A DNA stretch of 64,000 bases from Ditylenchus dipsaci (lineage: Eukaryota > Nematoda > Chromadorea > Rhabditida > Anguinidae). Below the pieces are notes generated by a model, which saw only the letters and a program-made list of their open reading frames with translations, was not told where the DNA came from and ran no database searches. Within the stretch, counting starts at the first letter, position 1. Every line of letters starts with the position of its first letter. The stretch is taken from assembly GCA_004194705.1 (NCBI GenBank), contig SADC01000034.1:186001-250000 (forward strand), written 5' to 3'. The translations under genes and the position numbers were made by a program. Shown piece by piece: positions 1 through 13,397 of the stretch.

Positions 1-3000
1 TATTTTCGAGTCACCTGCTTGCCAACTGTATACGAGCACAACAGCATGGTGATACCTGTAAATTGGGTTTATTATAGGGTTGGCCAATGGTATTAATACC
101 AGTATTAATACCGGTATTTTATTAATAAATGACCGTCGGTATTTTAAAATTGGCTAACAATGTTTTTTTGAAAGGGGACCAAGTCAAAAAGTAAAAACAA
201 AATCGAAAATTGCAAGTTTTTCGTACGATATGTATGCGTGTATCCGTGTATACGCGGATAGTATATGATAGTATGCGAATAGTATGCGCAAATAGTGTAT
301 CGTACGAAAAAATAAAAAAAATTCACTTTTTTCATTTTTATGCCTTGCCCCCCCCCCCTCTTAACTATTTGGTAACAAAATACCGAAAAATACTGGTTTC
401 CGGTATTAATACCGAGAAAACAAAATACCGGTAATTTTGCCCAACCCTAGTTTATTAGCATTCAAAAAAAATGAAAAATTAAAAAGTTACCAGTGCAGGA
501 AGATCAGAGGCCGCTTTCGCAGCACCAAGAATACAGTGTCAACAAGCTCGGCTGCTTTAGACAGCGCAAAACAGGTGGCCCAGAAAGCGACTGGTTGAGC
601 AGGGTCGAAAGTCAAGCAAATAGAGTCCTGGAATTTGGAAAGATGAAAAATTTATTTTGAGCTAGAAGTATAATACCTGAAAAGACCTCCTCTTGACCAC
701 ATAGAAGAACTCCTCACTGAATCGCCAGAATCCGACAGCACTAAACACAGCCAAACAACTGTTCCAGAACACTAATGGAGCTTTCAATTCATAAGGCTTT
801 CTGTCGCGCATCCATCTACAACTTTTTTTTCTAATAGAAAATCATCAAAAATACAAAGCGAATTTCGAGTGACACTTGTTCTAACCTAATCTTTGAAGGA
901 TTTCGTAGCTGTATTCGGTCAGTATATTCGGTCAGTCTTCGGTCAGTATAAAATCGAAAGCATTCCGATTTTGACGATTGTTTCTGTAAATAACAACATT
1001 TTCGCCGCTAAGATCTACGGTTCCCACTATATGGGAACTTTTTTTGAAATACCGAAACTCCTCTAATAAGCCGCCGCCCCCTCTGATTCAAAATCGTGTT
1101 CTTGGCATTGTGTTTTTGACCCATTTTTTGAAGACTCCTCTTTGGCAAGTTACCCCTCAATTTGTAGCCAGTGAGATGAGCTAAAAATAGATGGCGACTT
1201 GCATAACAGTGGTTTTCAAAACATAGGTCAAAAACACAATGCCAGAAACCCGTTTTTTGAATTTAGGGGGGCGGCTTATTAGAGGAATTACGGTATTTAG
1301 TGCCTTTATGTTGAGGACCACGGGTCTCAGTTGAAAAATGAGGTCATTTACAGAAACCACCTATAAAGTCTAATGCCTAGTTCACAATGGTGGACTGCAG
1401 TCGCCACCCTCAGTCCGGACTTACAATCCGCAGTGAGGGTGGCGACTGTTGTGTGTTCACAATAGGAATGTTAGAGTGCGGACTTACAATCCGCACTGAG
1501 TGAGGATTGTTTTTCATTTGAAGTGAGGATTGTTTTTCATTTGAAGTGAGGATTGTTTTTCATTTGAAGTGAGGATTGTTGTTCATTTTGGATAGGATGT
1601 CTTTTCAAAAGACTATATTTTTTTATCCAATTAAGATTTATTAAAAATTAATTAGCCATCAAATTTGTGACATCCATATTTTTTCTGTACTCTCACTTCA
1701 TTCTCTTATGTTTCTAGTGCGATTTTCGAACAATGCAAACAAAGCAGGAAATGAAAAAAGTATCTAGTGATGATCTAGCAACGCGCAATTCCGCCATCAT
1801 TCAGAAAGTCCGAGAAAATGTATTCCTCTACGACCTTTCTCACGACGACTACAAAAATAACGTCAAGAAATCAAATGTGTAGGCTTCGATTGCTCTAAAC
1901 CTTGGATTATCTGGTAAAAATTGTCCTATTACCATAACTTTTAATTTTTTATCTTATAGATGCGAAAGAAGCTAGTGCAATGTGGAAAAGCTTGCGTGCC
2001 TACTATATGGCTACAAAAAAGAAGAAGCCGAGTGGTAGCCAAGCAGAACAAGTCAAAAAGTGGGCGCATTCGGATGAGATGAGCTTCTTAGACAATTTTA
2101 TCAAAGAGCGTCCGGAGCAATCTTCAAGTTTGGCGAACAAGAATGGGCCACATACATTTGAAGTAATGATTGACGATAATGAAACAGGTTCGAGTTTTAC
2201 ATGTGCTAAGCGCAACATTCCACAGCTTTTAGTCCAGATTGATCTGAGAAATTACACTCCTGTCCGAGAAAAGAAGCCAAAAATGAGTGCGTTGGAGGCG
2301 AAGCTGGTGGAGATCATGGATAAGCCCGAAATTTCGACTCTTGCTCAAGATGTAGACAGTATGCTAAACCAATTGGAGAAAGAAGGCAATAAAGGGGTAA
2401 TCGTTGAATTCAAGAGGGCCATTCGCAAATGCTTGGATGAAGCTGAAGACTTTTTCCTCGCTCGATAATTCAAAAATTATAATTTCTCGAACATTCACTT
2501 GTTTTCGTTTTATGATCATCTGTTATAGTCTTATAAAATATAAAAAAATATGTTGTCAATTGCGAGGTTGGGAGGATAGGCAGCTATTGTGTCCTTAATT
2601 TTTTGATTGAATTATATGTTGGAGGAATCTTGCTTACTTTTATTTACAGATTTATGGCAAAAATCACTCGTGCGACAAAGATAGGATTAGCCTTCTGGTA
2701 CATTATTCAAAAGCGTGAAGGCACAAGTCGTCGATTTTGGGTCCATCCAATGTGGGAAAAGAGACATCGTAGTGGGTCATATCGAATTCTTCTTCCAGAA
2801 CTCAAGCAACATGCAGAAAAGTTCCACAGTTACATGAGAATGAATCTTTCTGAATTCAACAATCTTTTAGCAGTTGTTACTCCATGGTATCCTTCTGTCA
2901 ACTATTATTATTTTCATATATTGATAAATCATAGGTTAACTCGACGTTCAATTCGGACTCCGATCAACCCAGAAGAAAGATTGATGTTAACACTTCGCTT

Positions 3001-6000
3001 CTTGGCCACTGGGGAAGCCTTTCGCTCGCTTTCCTTTCAGTTCCGTCTTGGTGTTTCAACAGTCTCCAAAATAGTGGCTTCAACATGTTGCGCAATCTTC
3101 AATGCTCTCAAAACAGATTATCTTCAAGTGCCTGCTACCGAAGAAGAGTGGATCGATATTGCAGCAAAGTTCTTTTCTAGATGGAATTGTCCTAACACTC
3201 TAGGTGAAGTTTCATTAATCTTTGCAGTACCATGTAACTTGAATTTAGGAGCCATTGATGGAAAGCATGTCCTCATCAAAAGACCGCCTCATTCTGGTAG
3301 TTTGTACTACAACTACAAAGGGACGTTTAGCACAGTACTTCTTGCTGTTTGTGATGCTGACTACAGGTGTATCTATGCTAGCTACGGTCACTACGGCCAT
3401 CAAGGGGATGCGGGTATGATTATTTTTCTTTCAGCCAATTGAAAACTTTTGCTTCCAGGAATATTCGACAGAGGTGATTTCAAGAAAGCAATCGAAAATG
3501 GGAGTTTGCATCTACCGACAGATTCTTCATTTCCTTTCACCAATGCAGCTCTCTTCCATTTTTCTTTGTCGGTGATGGCGCGTTTCCACTCAGCCGACGA
3601 ATGATGAAGCCATTTCCAGGCCAGCGACTCTCCCACCATAAGCAAATATACAACTACAGGTTGTCTTGTTTTCAACTTTGAAGCAATAATTCACAAATTT
3701 AACTAAAGGATCTCTCGTGCTCGTCGTCTGATCGAAAACTTCTTCGGCATTTTGGCCTGTTCTTACCGGGTGTTGCTCAAGCCGTTAGAGACAAAAATAT
3801 CCAACACCGATAACATCATAAAAGCTTGCCTTGCCCTTCACAATTTCAATGTTAGGCACGCAGCAGTTCGCTCACCGCAAAGTTTGCTTTTTCGGCCTTA
3901 ATTTTTTCCAAACTGTTTCACCTTATAGATCTGGCCGACACAAATGATCAAGCTAATGGAGAATGGAGAGAACAAATAGAGGGACTTTTAAGCGCTGCGC
4001 CAGATAGCAACTACGTGACTCAAGATGGCAAGAATATTCAACAAAATCTAATGGAGTACTTTAATGGAGCTGGATCCGTTGAATGGCAAGAAGAACGAAT
4101 TGGATGGCGCGGAATTTAAATATTCTCTAATTTGCTGTTGTAATTGTTGTGAGATAGCCGAAAATATGTTTTCTGTTGAGTTATTGCGACTGTTTTGCCA
4201 AAATAAAACATTTTGTCGATTGAAAGGCTTATAGACTGTTTACATAAGTTCATGCGAATGCATAGTGATTTGGCTAAAATGTACGGATGATCCTTTGGCG
4301 CCTACCTACAGCGTGCGGTTATTTCGTCCACAAAAATTTAATGATCTCTTAGTGCGAAACAAACTTTTTTATACATCCAAAAATCATGTGCTGAAAACGG
4401 CTTGTTGAGACCATAATGCTATTTCGACTAACCAGAATCTCAATACCTCAGACTGGTACCACTCCAAAGAGTTCGACCCCAAATATTAGAGAATTATTCT
4501 CAATTAGCATGAAATCAATTCTATTTGGCCAAAAATTCCCTGAGTACGTTAGGAAAGATAAAAAAGTTATTTTTCTCTCGTCAAATTTTTAGGCTGTACT
4601 CATATTGTCCAGCTGGACGAATTGACTCGTGAACGAATTGACCATGGGCTAGTTGTCCTAGTACCGTTACCTACATGTAAATTTTGGACATTTTTTCTCA
4701 TTTTTTTAGAAATCAACATTACAATAGAACATAATGATCGAGAAAAAATTCTACATACACAATTCACACTTTACCATCCTGAGTGTGGATTGTAAGTGTG
4801 GATTGTGAGTGAGGATTGTAATCTTTTTTGCAATTTTTGATCGCAAAATTATTATGCGATCCTTAATGTTTTGGTACCAAAATGTTGCTCTGGAACTTAG
4901 CTTCATTTTGGTTATAAGAGCAATACAGAAACTAATAAAAAAATAAAAAATAAACACCGTGAATAGTTTTGGATGAGAGTGGCGACTGCAGTCCGCACTC
5001 AAATTGTAACAATCCACAGTCGCCACCCGGACTGCAGTCTTCATTGTGAACACACAACAGTCCACAGTCCTCACTGCGGACTGCAATCCTGAGTGGCGAC
5101 TGTGGATTGTTGTGTGTTCACAATGGAGGACTGCAGTCCTGGGTGGCGACTGCAGTCCTCCATTGTGAACAACGCATAAGCCTTTTTGATATTTGGACTA
5201 TACTGACCTAGGACACCAAGAAAAACTAAAAAGTGAGGTAAAAAACTTCTGCTACTAAACACTTCCTACTGTTCCTAAAAACTTGCTACTCCAGTGGCTA
5301 CTACTTGAGAAAATTTCCATTTTTTTTGACGCGCGCGCTTGAATAGGATTTGCAGCGGCGTAGCTGCAATGTATAATTTCGTTCTTGTCACGGAAATTCA
5401 CCAAATTGTCACCAGATTCACATTCACCGTAGTCGATTTGCATATAAACTGTTCTTTAAACATCAAACTCACTGTCAAATTCTAAATTCCGCTCAACACA
5501 ATAAATACTTGAACAAAATTTCCTTTTATGGATAATTATTGTGTTGAGAGGAGTTTAGGATTGGAGTTTGATATTTAAAGGGCAGTTTTACAAAGAAATT
5601 GACTACGCTGAACATAAATCCAGCAACTAATAACTCGCCAACTAGTGTTTTGAACTTTAAAGTAATAACTATAGTCACTTACTAGAAAAAAGATTTTGCT
5701 CGGTTTTGGAAAATTTTCTCAATGATTTTCTCGAGAATTTTCTCGAAAAGATTTTGCTCGAGCAAAATCCTAACCCTAGAGTAGACAGTTTTTCGAGTTA
5801 ATTATTTTGGAGGTAATGTTGGTTGAATTTGGCGCTTTTTGGAGTCTGTTTTTGTAGTTGGTATGAGACTCGAATAAGCAGTTTTTGAACTGTCATATTT
5901 TGGAATTGCACTATTTTTGAGTTGCAAATTTTTGGACCACCGTGTAGATTGAAGAGATATAATATCTACCTTCTCAACACATACACACCCAGCACGTAGA

Positions 6001-6268
6001 AAGCTACAATACCCAGAGAGAAGTGCCAATATCGGTCGAACATGGAGTGTACCCACACCTAAGCCATACACAAAATAGATAAAGCTTTAAAAAAAGTTCA
6101 AAGGAGCCTACCGGACTCCAGTAGTCAAACTCATAAAACTGGGGGTATTTGTAAGGAATATGGTAGATCTTTTCTCCATCATAGGCTCGGAATATAGAAT
6201 AGCCGTGTTCTGCTGCATCTGACTGTTGCTGCATTGCTGTTTGCCCACCTTTATGCCCCAAATCTGAT
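1..6268 (-). CDS. ELOVL6-like very-long-chain fatty acid elongase (partial, 3' end beyond left edge)
   Basis: ELO-family enzymes sit in the ER membrane and catalyse the condensation step that extends acyl-CoA by two carbons. Exons read on the minus strand are 6268-6112, 6058-5970, 815-677, 627-491 and 55-1 (cut by the window). The likely start is ATG at 6234 (MQQQSDAAEHGY); the frame is also open upstream to the acceptor, so a further 5' exon is possible. The N-terminal exon has the FYEFDYW motif of this subfamily. The third exon carries RKPYELKAPLVFWN, the fourth FALSKAAELVDTVFLVLRK, and LHW|YHH is split across the last intron, giving the HxxHH iron-binding box. All introns are GT-AG and phases agree without any frame correction. 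The 5.1-kb intron between exons two and three holds a Harbinger transposon and a MITE; the intron at 56-490 holds a hAT-type MITE. The family call is firm; ELOVL6 versus a nematode ELO paralogue is less certain. Confidence 0.9.
75..449. mobile_element. hAT-type MITE with exact 8-bp target duplication
   Basis: The ends are imperfect inverted repeats (TAGGGTTGGCCAA on the left, reverse complement of TTGCCCAACCCTA on the right). Directly outside lie identical 8-bp copies GTTTATTA at 67-74 and 450-457, the duplication length expected of hAT transposition. The interior is non-coding, with several copies of the palindrome GGTATTAATACC near both ends. It lies within an intron of the elongase gene. 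Confidence 0.85.
1050..1295. repeat. TACCG...CTAATA MITE copy (degenerate left end)
   Basis: The right end reads TTATTAGAGGAATTACGGTA; the left end TACCGAAACTCCTCTAATAAG is its mutated mirror. C/G-rich tracts follow each end, as in the copies at 13398, 21447, 35382 and 48727. It is non-coding and lies in the large elongase intron. Confidence 0.75.
1733..2468 (+). pseudogene. Harbinger MADF-domain accessory protein, broken by a stop codon
   Basis: The first exon starts at ATG 1733 and contains the first MADF helix (IIQKVRENVFLYDLSHDDYK). A TAG at 1880-1882 interrupts the frame where MADF domains usually have tryptophan. After the stop the frame continues (ASIALNLGLS) to a donor at 1914; the second exon starts at 1960 with AKEASAMWKSLRAYYM, the typical W-x-x-L-R third helix, then a basic KKKKPSG stretch. 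The C-terminal part (to TAA at 2468) is a helical tail. In Harbinger elements this partner protein recruits the transposase to the ends. A readthrough product is conceivable, but a dead gene is more likely. Confidence 0.8.
2654..4119 (+). pseudogene. Harbinger DDE transposase (DDE_Tnp_4 type), frame-shifted
   Basis: The likely start is ATG 2654. The N-terminal region has the Harbinger signature RRFWVHPMW followed by LLPELKQHAEKFHSYMRM. The first catalytic aspartate lies in GAIDGKHV (about 3250-3275), the second in FVGDGAFPL (about 3563-3590) and the glutamate in RRLIENFFGIL (about 3727-3757). Likely introns are 2889-2936, 3205-3249, 3415-3460, a 49-base one before 3710 and one before the final exon at about 3928. 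Around 3553 the reading frame must shift by -1 to reach FVGDGAF, and the junction before the last exon also lacks one base. An AATAAA follows the TAA at 4119. The catalytic triad is visible, but as sequenced the gene cannot make an intact enzyme. Confidence 0.85.
5180..5969. other. Elongase intron remainder with short palindrome
   Basis: No coding potential is seen beyond shadows. A foldback of about 50-base arms lies at 5460-5585 (CATCAAACTC...GAGTTTGATATTTAAAG around AATAAATACTT), probably an old MITE. Confidence 0.5.
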
Positions 6269-9200
6269 CTGCAAATACAAAGATTGAGATTTGTAGACAT
6301 TGTAAGTTGTAAGTAAAGAAATGGTCGCCAAAAGCAACTTATTACTATAAAAAAGTTGAAATACCTCAACTACAGACATATGTGCATAAAGCTTTCAGCA
6401 TTTCACTATTTACGTGGTGCTTTCTACCCAAGACTACCCATAAAATCACAGTCAAAAAAACTAAACTGTGAAATGTAAAATCCCTAAAATGCTCATTTTG
6501 TCTTTAGCAGTTTTCCCTGTTTTCCGATACGCTGAATAAAAAAGTTGTGCGTATAGCCATCCTTGTGATCGACCACAAAAATTTCGATTTCGGATATTAG
6601 GGTCACATAAGCTTATTTTGTAAAGATTCCAAATAGCTAAAAAATCAGCTTGTGGGTCTTCTAGTGGTCGATGTGAGGGATGGCTGTACGCATGATTTTC
6701 GTGTTCAGCGCAACGAGAAACACGGAGAAAATGCTGCAAGCAAATTTTTTTAGGGCTTTACATTTTACAATTCGGGCGCTTTCCTTGTTGGAGAGAAACT
6801 TTCGGAAATCAAAAACTGACAAAAAAACCATGATTGATTGTCCTATCATTTGAAAATCTTATGTTATATTTCTCAAAATTTTCATTATCAAGATCAACCA
6901 CTATCACATGTAACCTGCGGCATTCCCGTGCGTTCGAGATGCTCTACATGAATACGTCACAAATGTATCCCCTCCGGTCTTCGAACCAAACCGCTGATAC
7001 ATCCCTTTTTAGGGATTTCAGTAATCTTTCTAAATTTTTGAGTTCTGTAAAATACGGCATATAACTAATATTTTGGGCATATCTTCTTTTTTTTCAAATA
7101 ATTAAAAAAGTTTGGAAAATATCTGAAAGTCACCAGGAATTGTTACTTCTTGGAGAGCCGTTCTATCAGAGAAAGTACAATAGTCAAAACTAAAAGCAAA
7201 AATGCAAAAAATCTGGGATTTTTAGTTTTATTTTGACTGTCAGAAACCTTATTTTCGAAGATCGAAATAGAAACTTTAACGCGAGAGCCGTTTTTAAGAC
7301 TACACAAACTCCACCCATCAAAAGATGGACAGTGTAAAAGGTATAAAGCCTTTAAAGAAGGGCTTTTTGCACGAAAAAAAAATTAACAGAGACCCATGTG
7401 ATTTTTACCCGCAAAGTCAACAAACCGACAGAAAAAATAAAAGAAAACACCTGTTTTCATGAAAATAATTTAACACTCGCCTGGTCGGTCACTCGTGGTA
7501 ATTTCTGCAACAGACTCAGAATTTCTCGCTGATTATTTATAGCATTTTCCAAATTGACAAACGTGTTGTATGATCATTAAAAATCGAATTTATGAAAGTT
7601 GTTTTTCGGAGCTATTATCATCTTCGCTGCAGTGATAATTTAAATTTCTGCGTCTATTATGAGCGAACTAACGCTTAACAGAAAGCGTAGTGAATTTTCT
7701 TTCTTTTTTTACGTTTATTTTCAAAATTTTTGTCGACCATCATGTAGCCATGTTCTCAGCTTTCTATCAAGCTATCAAACTTTACTGACTGGTTCGAAAA
7801 TGTAGAATTTAGGGATTTGGAATTAGTGAAAAACAATAGTTACTTTAACCAAATCCCTGAACTCTACATTTCCGTAATTATTCAATAGAGTTTTGATAGC
7901 TCGTTAGAAGCTAATATCTGGGCTACACGATAGTCAAAAAATTTTAAAAAAATAAACGTAAAATTATGGAAAAAATTCAATTTCTGATTAGGGGGAATTT
8001 TTCAGTAATTAGGGCGCAAAATTAAATACCACCTTTCAAAAAAGCAGTAAACATAAAATTAAATAACAATACTAATAACAATAATATAAAATGCGCTCTA
8101 AAAGTGCTGTTTTTGTCGGAATGAAAATAACTTGTTGGTCACTTGGGTGGCTGTCCAATCCTGTTGCTGCTATATACATTTATGGGGCTATAATGATCAG
8201 TTGGGCATACAAAAACTGGGGCGCAATTGCCTGTTCCATTTGTAAAGCGGGAAATATTATTCTTTTCCAGAGCTATAATGCTTTTCGGTTAGAAGCAGAC
8301 ATGAGGGAGAAAGGGTGTTTTGGTGGCTCAGCTACACACACACATTTATATGACACAAGCTGGGCATCAAATAGCTAGGCATCCACCAGCCAGATATACA
8401 CAACACATAATACAAACCACCAGGATTTTTTACCGGCGAGGATAACCTTTCAGCATTGTAAAACAAGAGTACACGGTGGGCAAATATGTAGAAAGGCAAA
8501 AAGTGAGCGTTTTGCTTTTAATTTTTTTTCGGCGTTTTTAAACGACACTTAAAAAGTTGGTTTCCGTTTTTTCTGATTATACTTTCACATGTAAATTGAC
8601 CACGCTGAGCATGAATTTCGTTCATAATTGCCGAATTGTCATAAAAAGGGAATTTCCTAGGAAAATGTTCAAAAATTGGCATTTCTTAGCCACCACTTAA
8701 CTTCTGGACTGATTCGGACACGCTGTAATAGTTTGTTAATTCGAGTATTGCTTTACAATTGATTTTACCAAAACTCGATTTTACCATAACTCGAAAATAC
8801 CCGAGAAACGGCGTTTAACCACTGTCAAACCATTGGTCACTCTGGATGGAGTTCTGAGCGATTCTAATAGGTGATGTAGAGTTTGCTGGTTCGAACCACC
8901 TAGGCACATACCTTATTTTACCATAATTTCAGATATACAAATGTAAAAAGACAAGCGTTTGACTTTTCAGGTCATTTGGGTGAATGTAGCCCACTCTGGA
9001 GTTACCTGGATATCAACCTGTCCAGGTGGTAGCCATCCACGTTTGGGTTGGGCATGTGGCTCACTTGCGGTCTAACAAGCCCAATTCTTCACACATTTTA
9101 AGTTAGGAAAAATGGTTTTTTATTCTTAAGAAATTTAATTTTCAGGCCATCCAGATGGATATCCACCTGACCAGGAGGTACCACCGCGCATTTTGGGCTT

Positions 9201-10799
9201 TGCGTGGGTGAAATATGATTTTGGTCCCAACCAAACCTGAGTCCCACACATTTTAAGTTAGAAAAATGGGTTATTTTTTATTTTTAAGAAATTGTATTTT
9301 TTCAGGTTTGGTTTGTTAGGGTGTAAGGCGGTTTGAGGGTATTCGGGTGGTTTGCCGTGGTTGGAGTGGTTCGAACACAATCTAAAAAATTTCGAAAAAA
9401 ACTAAAAAATCTGCCTTGGTCCGCCCTGTTGTTGAAAAAAAGTTTTCATTTTGGGGGAACGTCATGCACCCAAATTTAGTGTCAAAACCGTGCTAATTTC
9501 AATGTGGCTATTCTTTCAGTCTTGTAATTTGAAAGTAGCTATTAGGAAAACCGACTATTTTGAAATCCTCTATTTTAAAACCGTTGTATTTTGAAAAACG
9601 TCTATTTTTCAAACCCCTATTTTGTAATGACGATACCTTAACTTCACTTGACCTGATGGGCTGGGATGGATCGTTTTTTATATTTTTTTGCACTATCTGA
9701 TGTCGAATGAAATGCGCTTTTTAATAAAAAGGAAATTTCTTGTCACCGCCCTTCATCATGCGCAACGGGTCTTTTTAAAAAAAATATTTACAGATAAAAT
9801 TTTCATGTTTAGAGGGTGAATCTTGAAATTTTCAGTGTCTTTCGCAAAAATATTTTTCTCTAGGATGAAAGCGCTGTCAATTTTGCGTTGAACAGTAAGT
9901 TGTTTGTGGAATGGAGTAAAAAAAATTACAAAAACTCAAAATTAAAAATACTATTTTTTTAAGAATTTTCAATAAAATATTTAAAGAAAACGCACCCGTT
10001 TGAAATTTCACATGAAAAAAATTCGTTGACCAAAATTAAAGTTGTTCAGAATCGGTCAACTAAAACGATGAGCCTGAAAAAATTGTGCCAAAAAATTACG
10101 GTAACAAGGTTTCTTATTGACTTCTGCAAAATTACAGAAAACGTCTTATTTGTAATTAAGAATTTGGAAAAATTTTTTCTCGGAATAGTTATGATTGGAT
10201 TTATCGAATGAGTCAGAATCGCTCTTTCTCTATCTTTGCAGCCGTCATTGGTTTTAAAAAATCAAATCTATTGAAAGCGATCTAAAAACGGCCGGAGAAT
10301 GAGAAAGAGAAATGCATTTTCATTTTAAGCATTCCGAAAAGCAATAGAAAATATTCTCGGAGATATTTTTATTTTTTCTCTCTCTACTATATTGGTAAAA
10401 AATATTTTTTGCTAGGTATACGATATCCAAAATACTGTTTTGCTTTTTTGCGTTAGCCGCCATATCTACCGCGTCTCCTTGAACCTCTCTTACTACTTTT
10501 CAAAGCTTTAAAAAATTGTTTCAGAATGCAATGCGAGTGAAAAAGATTGCGAAATGAGCGGAAATACAAAATCCATTTAGGAATTTTTCAACTCAACGGC
10601 TTCTGGTTACTTTTTACGGATTTTATTTGTAGAAGTAAGGCAGTTATGAACATGAAAGAAGTAACTACTTCATAATCAATTTGTTATCGCATCATTATCA
10701 TTTAGTTATTACATCGAATAAAAAGTTAAAATAATTGAAGAAAGAATAGTTTATGTGTGGTCAAGAACTTCTGAACAAACTGATAAATACATTTGAAAT

Positions 10800-11530
10800 T
10801 TTGCACTTCTTCAGTCCCTCCCCCATACTCGGATTTTTTGAAAAGTGACCCAAAATCACCCCCCGAACTCATTTTTTCTGCAAAACAAGATACTCGAAGC
10901 ATTTTAAACACTTTCTGAATAAAAAAAGTTGAAATTTATCAAAAAAATTTGCCACCCGCCTCTTAGGTAGATGGTCTTTTTCGGTGTTTTTGATCAAATT
11001 TAACCCTTTTTAAGCAAAATCTAGGTGAAAATACTAGATTTTGAACAGATTTTTACTTTCTGGGGCCTGCCGCGTAAAGAAACTCTGTATGCATACATTT
11101 TTTATGCATCCAGAGTCACTTTCGAGTGATTTGTGTCTCAGGTATGTGTGTGTGCGCATCTCAACCCAAGCAACCAAGCCCCCGCGCCCCTTCGGGTGCG
11201 CAGGGGCTTTGTTGGTTAGAGATGCGCGCACTCACTTACCTTAGACATAATTCTGAGCAAGACTCTTGATCAAAAATGCATCTAGAGAGTCTTTTTGGCC
11301 AGCACCAGCAAGAAAAAATGTGATAAATCACCCAAAAATGACCATAAAATTCCCAAAAAAGATCATCTATCCCCAAGGGCGAGTGGCAATTTTTTTTGAA
11401 AAAATTTTTATTTTTCTGATTCAGAAAGTGTTTAGAAAGGCTTTTCGTATCTTGTTGTGCAGAAAAATGAGTTCGGGGGTGATTTGGGGTCACTTTTCAA
11501 AAATCCGAGTATGGGGGAAACTAAAGAAGT
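10800..11530. repeat. Long-palindrome foldback element, family with ACCTTAGACATAATTC core
   Basis: The left arm (from CCCCCATACTCGGATTTTT near 10817) is mirrored by the right arm ending AATCCGAGTATGGGGG near 11515. The centre (about 11050-11320) is a nested hairpin: CTGGGGCCT, then CTCTGTATGCAT, AGGTATGTGTG, GCGCATCTCAAC, a GC-rich loop, and the same motifs inverted. The central hairpin recurs at 43590-43860, 50440-50700 and 57235-57490, with partial copies at 19315-19385, 21105-21240, 30020-30200 and 48365-48440. Open frames on both strands are products of the palindrome, not genes. Confidence 0.8.
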
Positions 11531-12944
11531 ATCGAAATTTTTACGTGACTTGTGTGAGCTGAGATTCCAGGCCACAAAACTCACGTTACTGATTGGAAAA
11601 TCAAAAATTTTTTTGACTAATTTTTAAAAAACTATCTCACTTTTAAGTCGTCAGCCTGGCCGAGGTCGAAAAAAATTGGCTGCCCTTTAAAAATTAGTCA
11701 AATTTTATTCAATTTTCATAAATGGTAATATTCGTTTTGTAGCCTGAAATTTTTTAAATAAATTTCTCGGGCCGACTTATATATTCAAAAAGTGGGTTAG
11801 AGATGGCCGGAAAGGCCAGCGGCTCGCCCGTGCCCTGGGAGAGATTTTGCTGGTTTGTTGTTTTTGTGTTTTTTCAGGGTTCGGCAAAAAAGGCAAGCGT
11901 ATGTTAGGACGGACTTAAATATATCTTAGACTTATCTTTGAGCCTGCTGTATGAGTCCAGGATCAAGGTAAAACCATCCCCCATTGATGAATAAGGCCGA
12001 AAGTTTTAATTAAAACTTTTTTTAAGAATAGGAACAAAACTGCCATATTGTTAGTCAGTTCTATCCTTTTTTCTGGTTTTTCGATTCACTGAACGGGAAG
12101 AACAGGAGTATAGCAATCAGCAGGTTCAATCATAAAAAAATTCAATTTAGTGTGCCTTGATTCCACAAACTTCAATAGCATTCGAAATCGTGAAAAATCA
12201 GCTAGGGGATCAAGGCATCCGAAAATTGAAATTTTTATGATTGACCCAGTGATGGCTATACTCTTGTTTTTCACATTCAGTGCATCGAAAAATTATGAAA
12301 ATGTTAAAAGCAACTAAAAATATGGCAGGTTTGCAAAGGACAGTTCAAACGGTTTCTTGTTAGTTATTTTCCCTAATTTCTCCAAAAACAAATAAATAAT
12401 TTGGCATCCAAAGAACAAACGGCCAATAAAACACACAAAAATAGCAAAAAAGCATTACAAAAAGGAGAATTATCAATAGCAATCTGTGGAGGTTGACCAT
12501 TTTCCACTTGGCGTTCTTCAAACCTCTCTTTTTGCATCGTACGACTAGTAAAAAAAGACAAAAGTCTTTTGCTTCACAACCAAACTTTGCCCTTTTGGCC
12601 AGACAGAACAAATAGAAAACAGGGAGGGGCAGCAGAGCTGTGTTTAAAATAAGAGGAACAAAGAGGAAAACCAATGGACACACACCCAAACACTCCGGCT
12701 AAAAACACAGGCCTAAAAAGTGTTGTAATAGCACAAACACAGAAGAATTTTTGGCGGGAGATGTCTGCCTCAAAATAGTCGAAAAAACTAAGCTAAAGAG
12801 ATGTTAAATATTAAATTTATGCAAATTGTACATAATTTTCAAAATAAAATTTTTGAAATTTTTTCTACATTTCACTTTGGTCCACTGTTTTTTTAAATTT
12901 TTTAAAAATCATCTTAAAATAAGCGTGTTTCGCAAATCTTCTTA

Positions 12945-13165
12945 AAGCGACATTGCCACCTGTTTTGAATTGTCCCCGGTAATTCAAATTTTTTGCCTAA
13001 TCATTCAACTTCTGTACGGATTTTTCAGTTTGGTTTCTAATAAAACAAGGCCTAGAATTCAATTTTAAGTATAGTTTGTTAGAAACCAAGCTGAAAAATT
13101 TGTACGTAAATCCAACGATAAAGAAAAAAAATTTGAATTTGCGGGGGACAACCGAAGCCTTTAAG
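12945..13165. repeat. CTTCTGTACGG...CCAAGCTGAAAAA palindromic MITE copy
   Basis: Arms TTCTGTACGGATTTTTCAG and AAGCTGAAAAATTTGTACG flank a spacer with AAGGCCTAGAATTC. Sibling copies are at 25105-25300, 25360-25560 and 60240-60420. In the siblings the arms are followed by GAATTC and short motifs such as CTAATAAGA, suggesting a single MITE family. Confidence 0.7.
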
Positions 13166-13397
13166 GATTCTGCTGCAGTCAGCACCCGATTTAACTGCCC
13201 CCACCTCAAGTTCGTTCCCGCCTAATGTCCGATACTTTCAACCCATTTTTTTAAATCCCCTGCCAAATGTGATTTGCCAGTCTGGTGCGGAAAATCGCAA
13301 GGATTCCGATTTGCCGATCGTTACTGTAAATGACAAGAGTTTTGCGGCACCTATATTTAAAGGCCCCCTATTTTTAAAATCATGAGCTCAATTCACA

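Larger units (their letters stand above)
1380..5170 (+). mobile_element. PIF/Harbinger DNA transposon, decayed two-gene element
   Basis: The termini are inverted repeats: GTTCACAATGGTGGACTGCA at 1380 and its mirror ending at 5170 (29 of 30 bases match, ending in GTGAAC). Weaker similarity continues about 15 bases further out on both sides, so the true ends may lie slightly outside and I cannot fix the usual 3-bp target duplication. Extra copies of the terminal motif (GGACTGCAGTCGCCACC-like) repeat inside both ends. The two expected genes, a MADF/Myb-like DNA-binding protein and a DDE nuclease, are present on the plus strand. It sits in the elongase intron, in opposite orientation. Confidence 0.9.

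Noticed and set aside
8091..8378. 95-residue ORF with hydrophobic stretch
   Set aside because: No family resemblance, atypical composition, no splice partners; surrounded by degenerate repeats.
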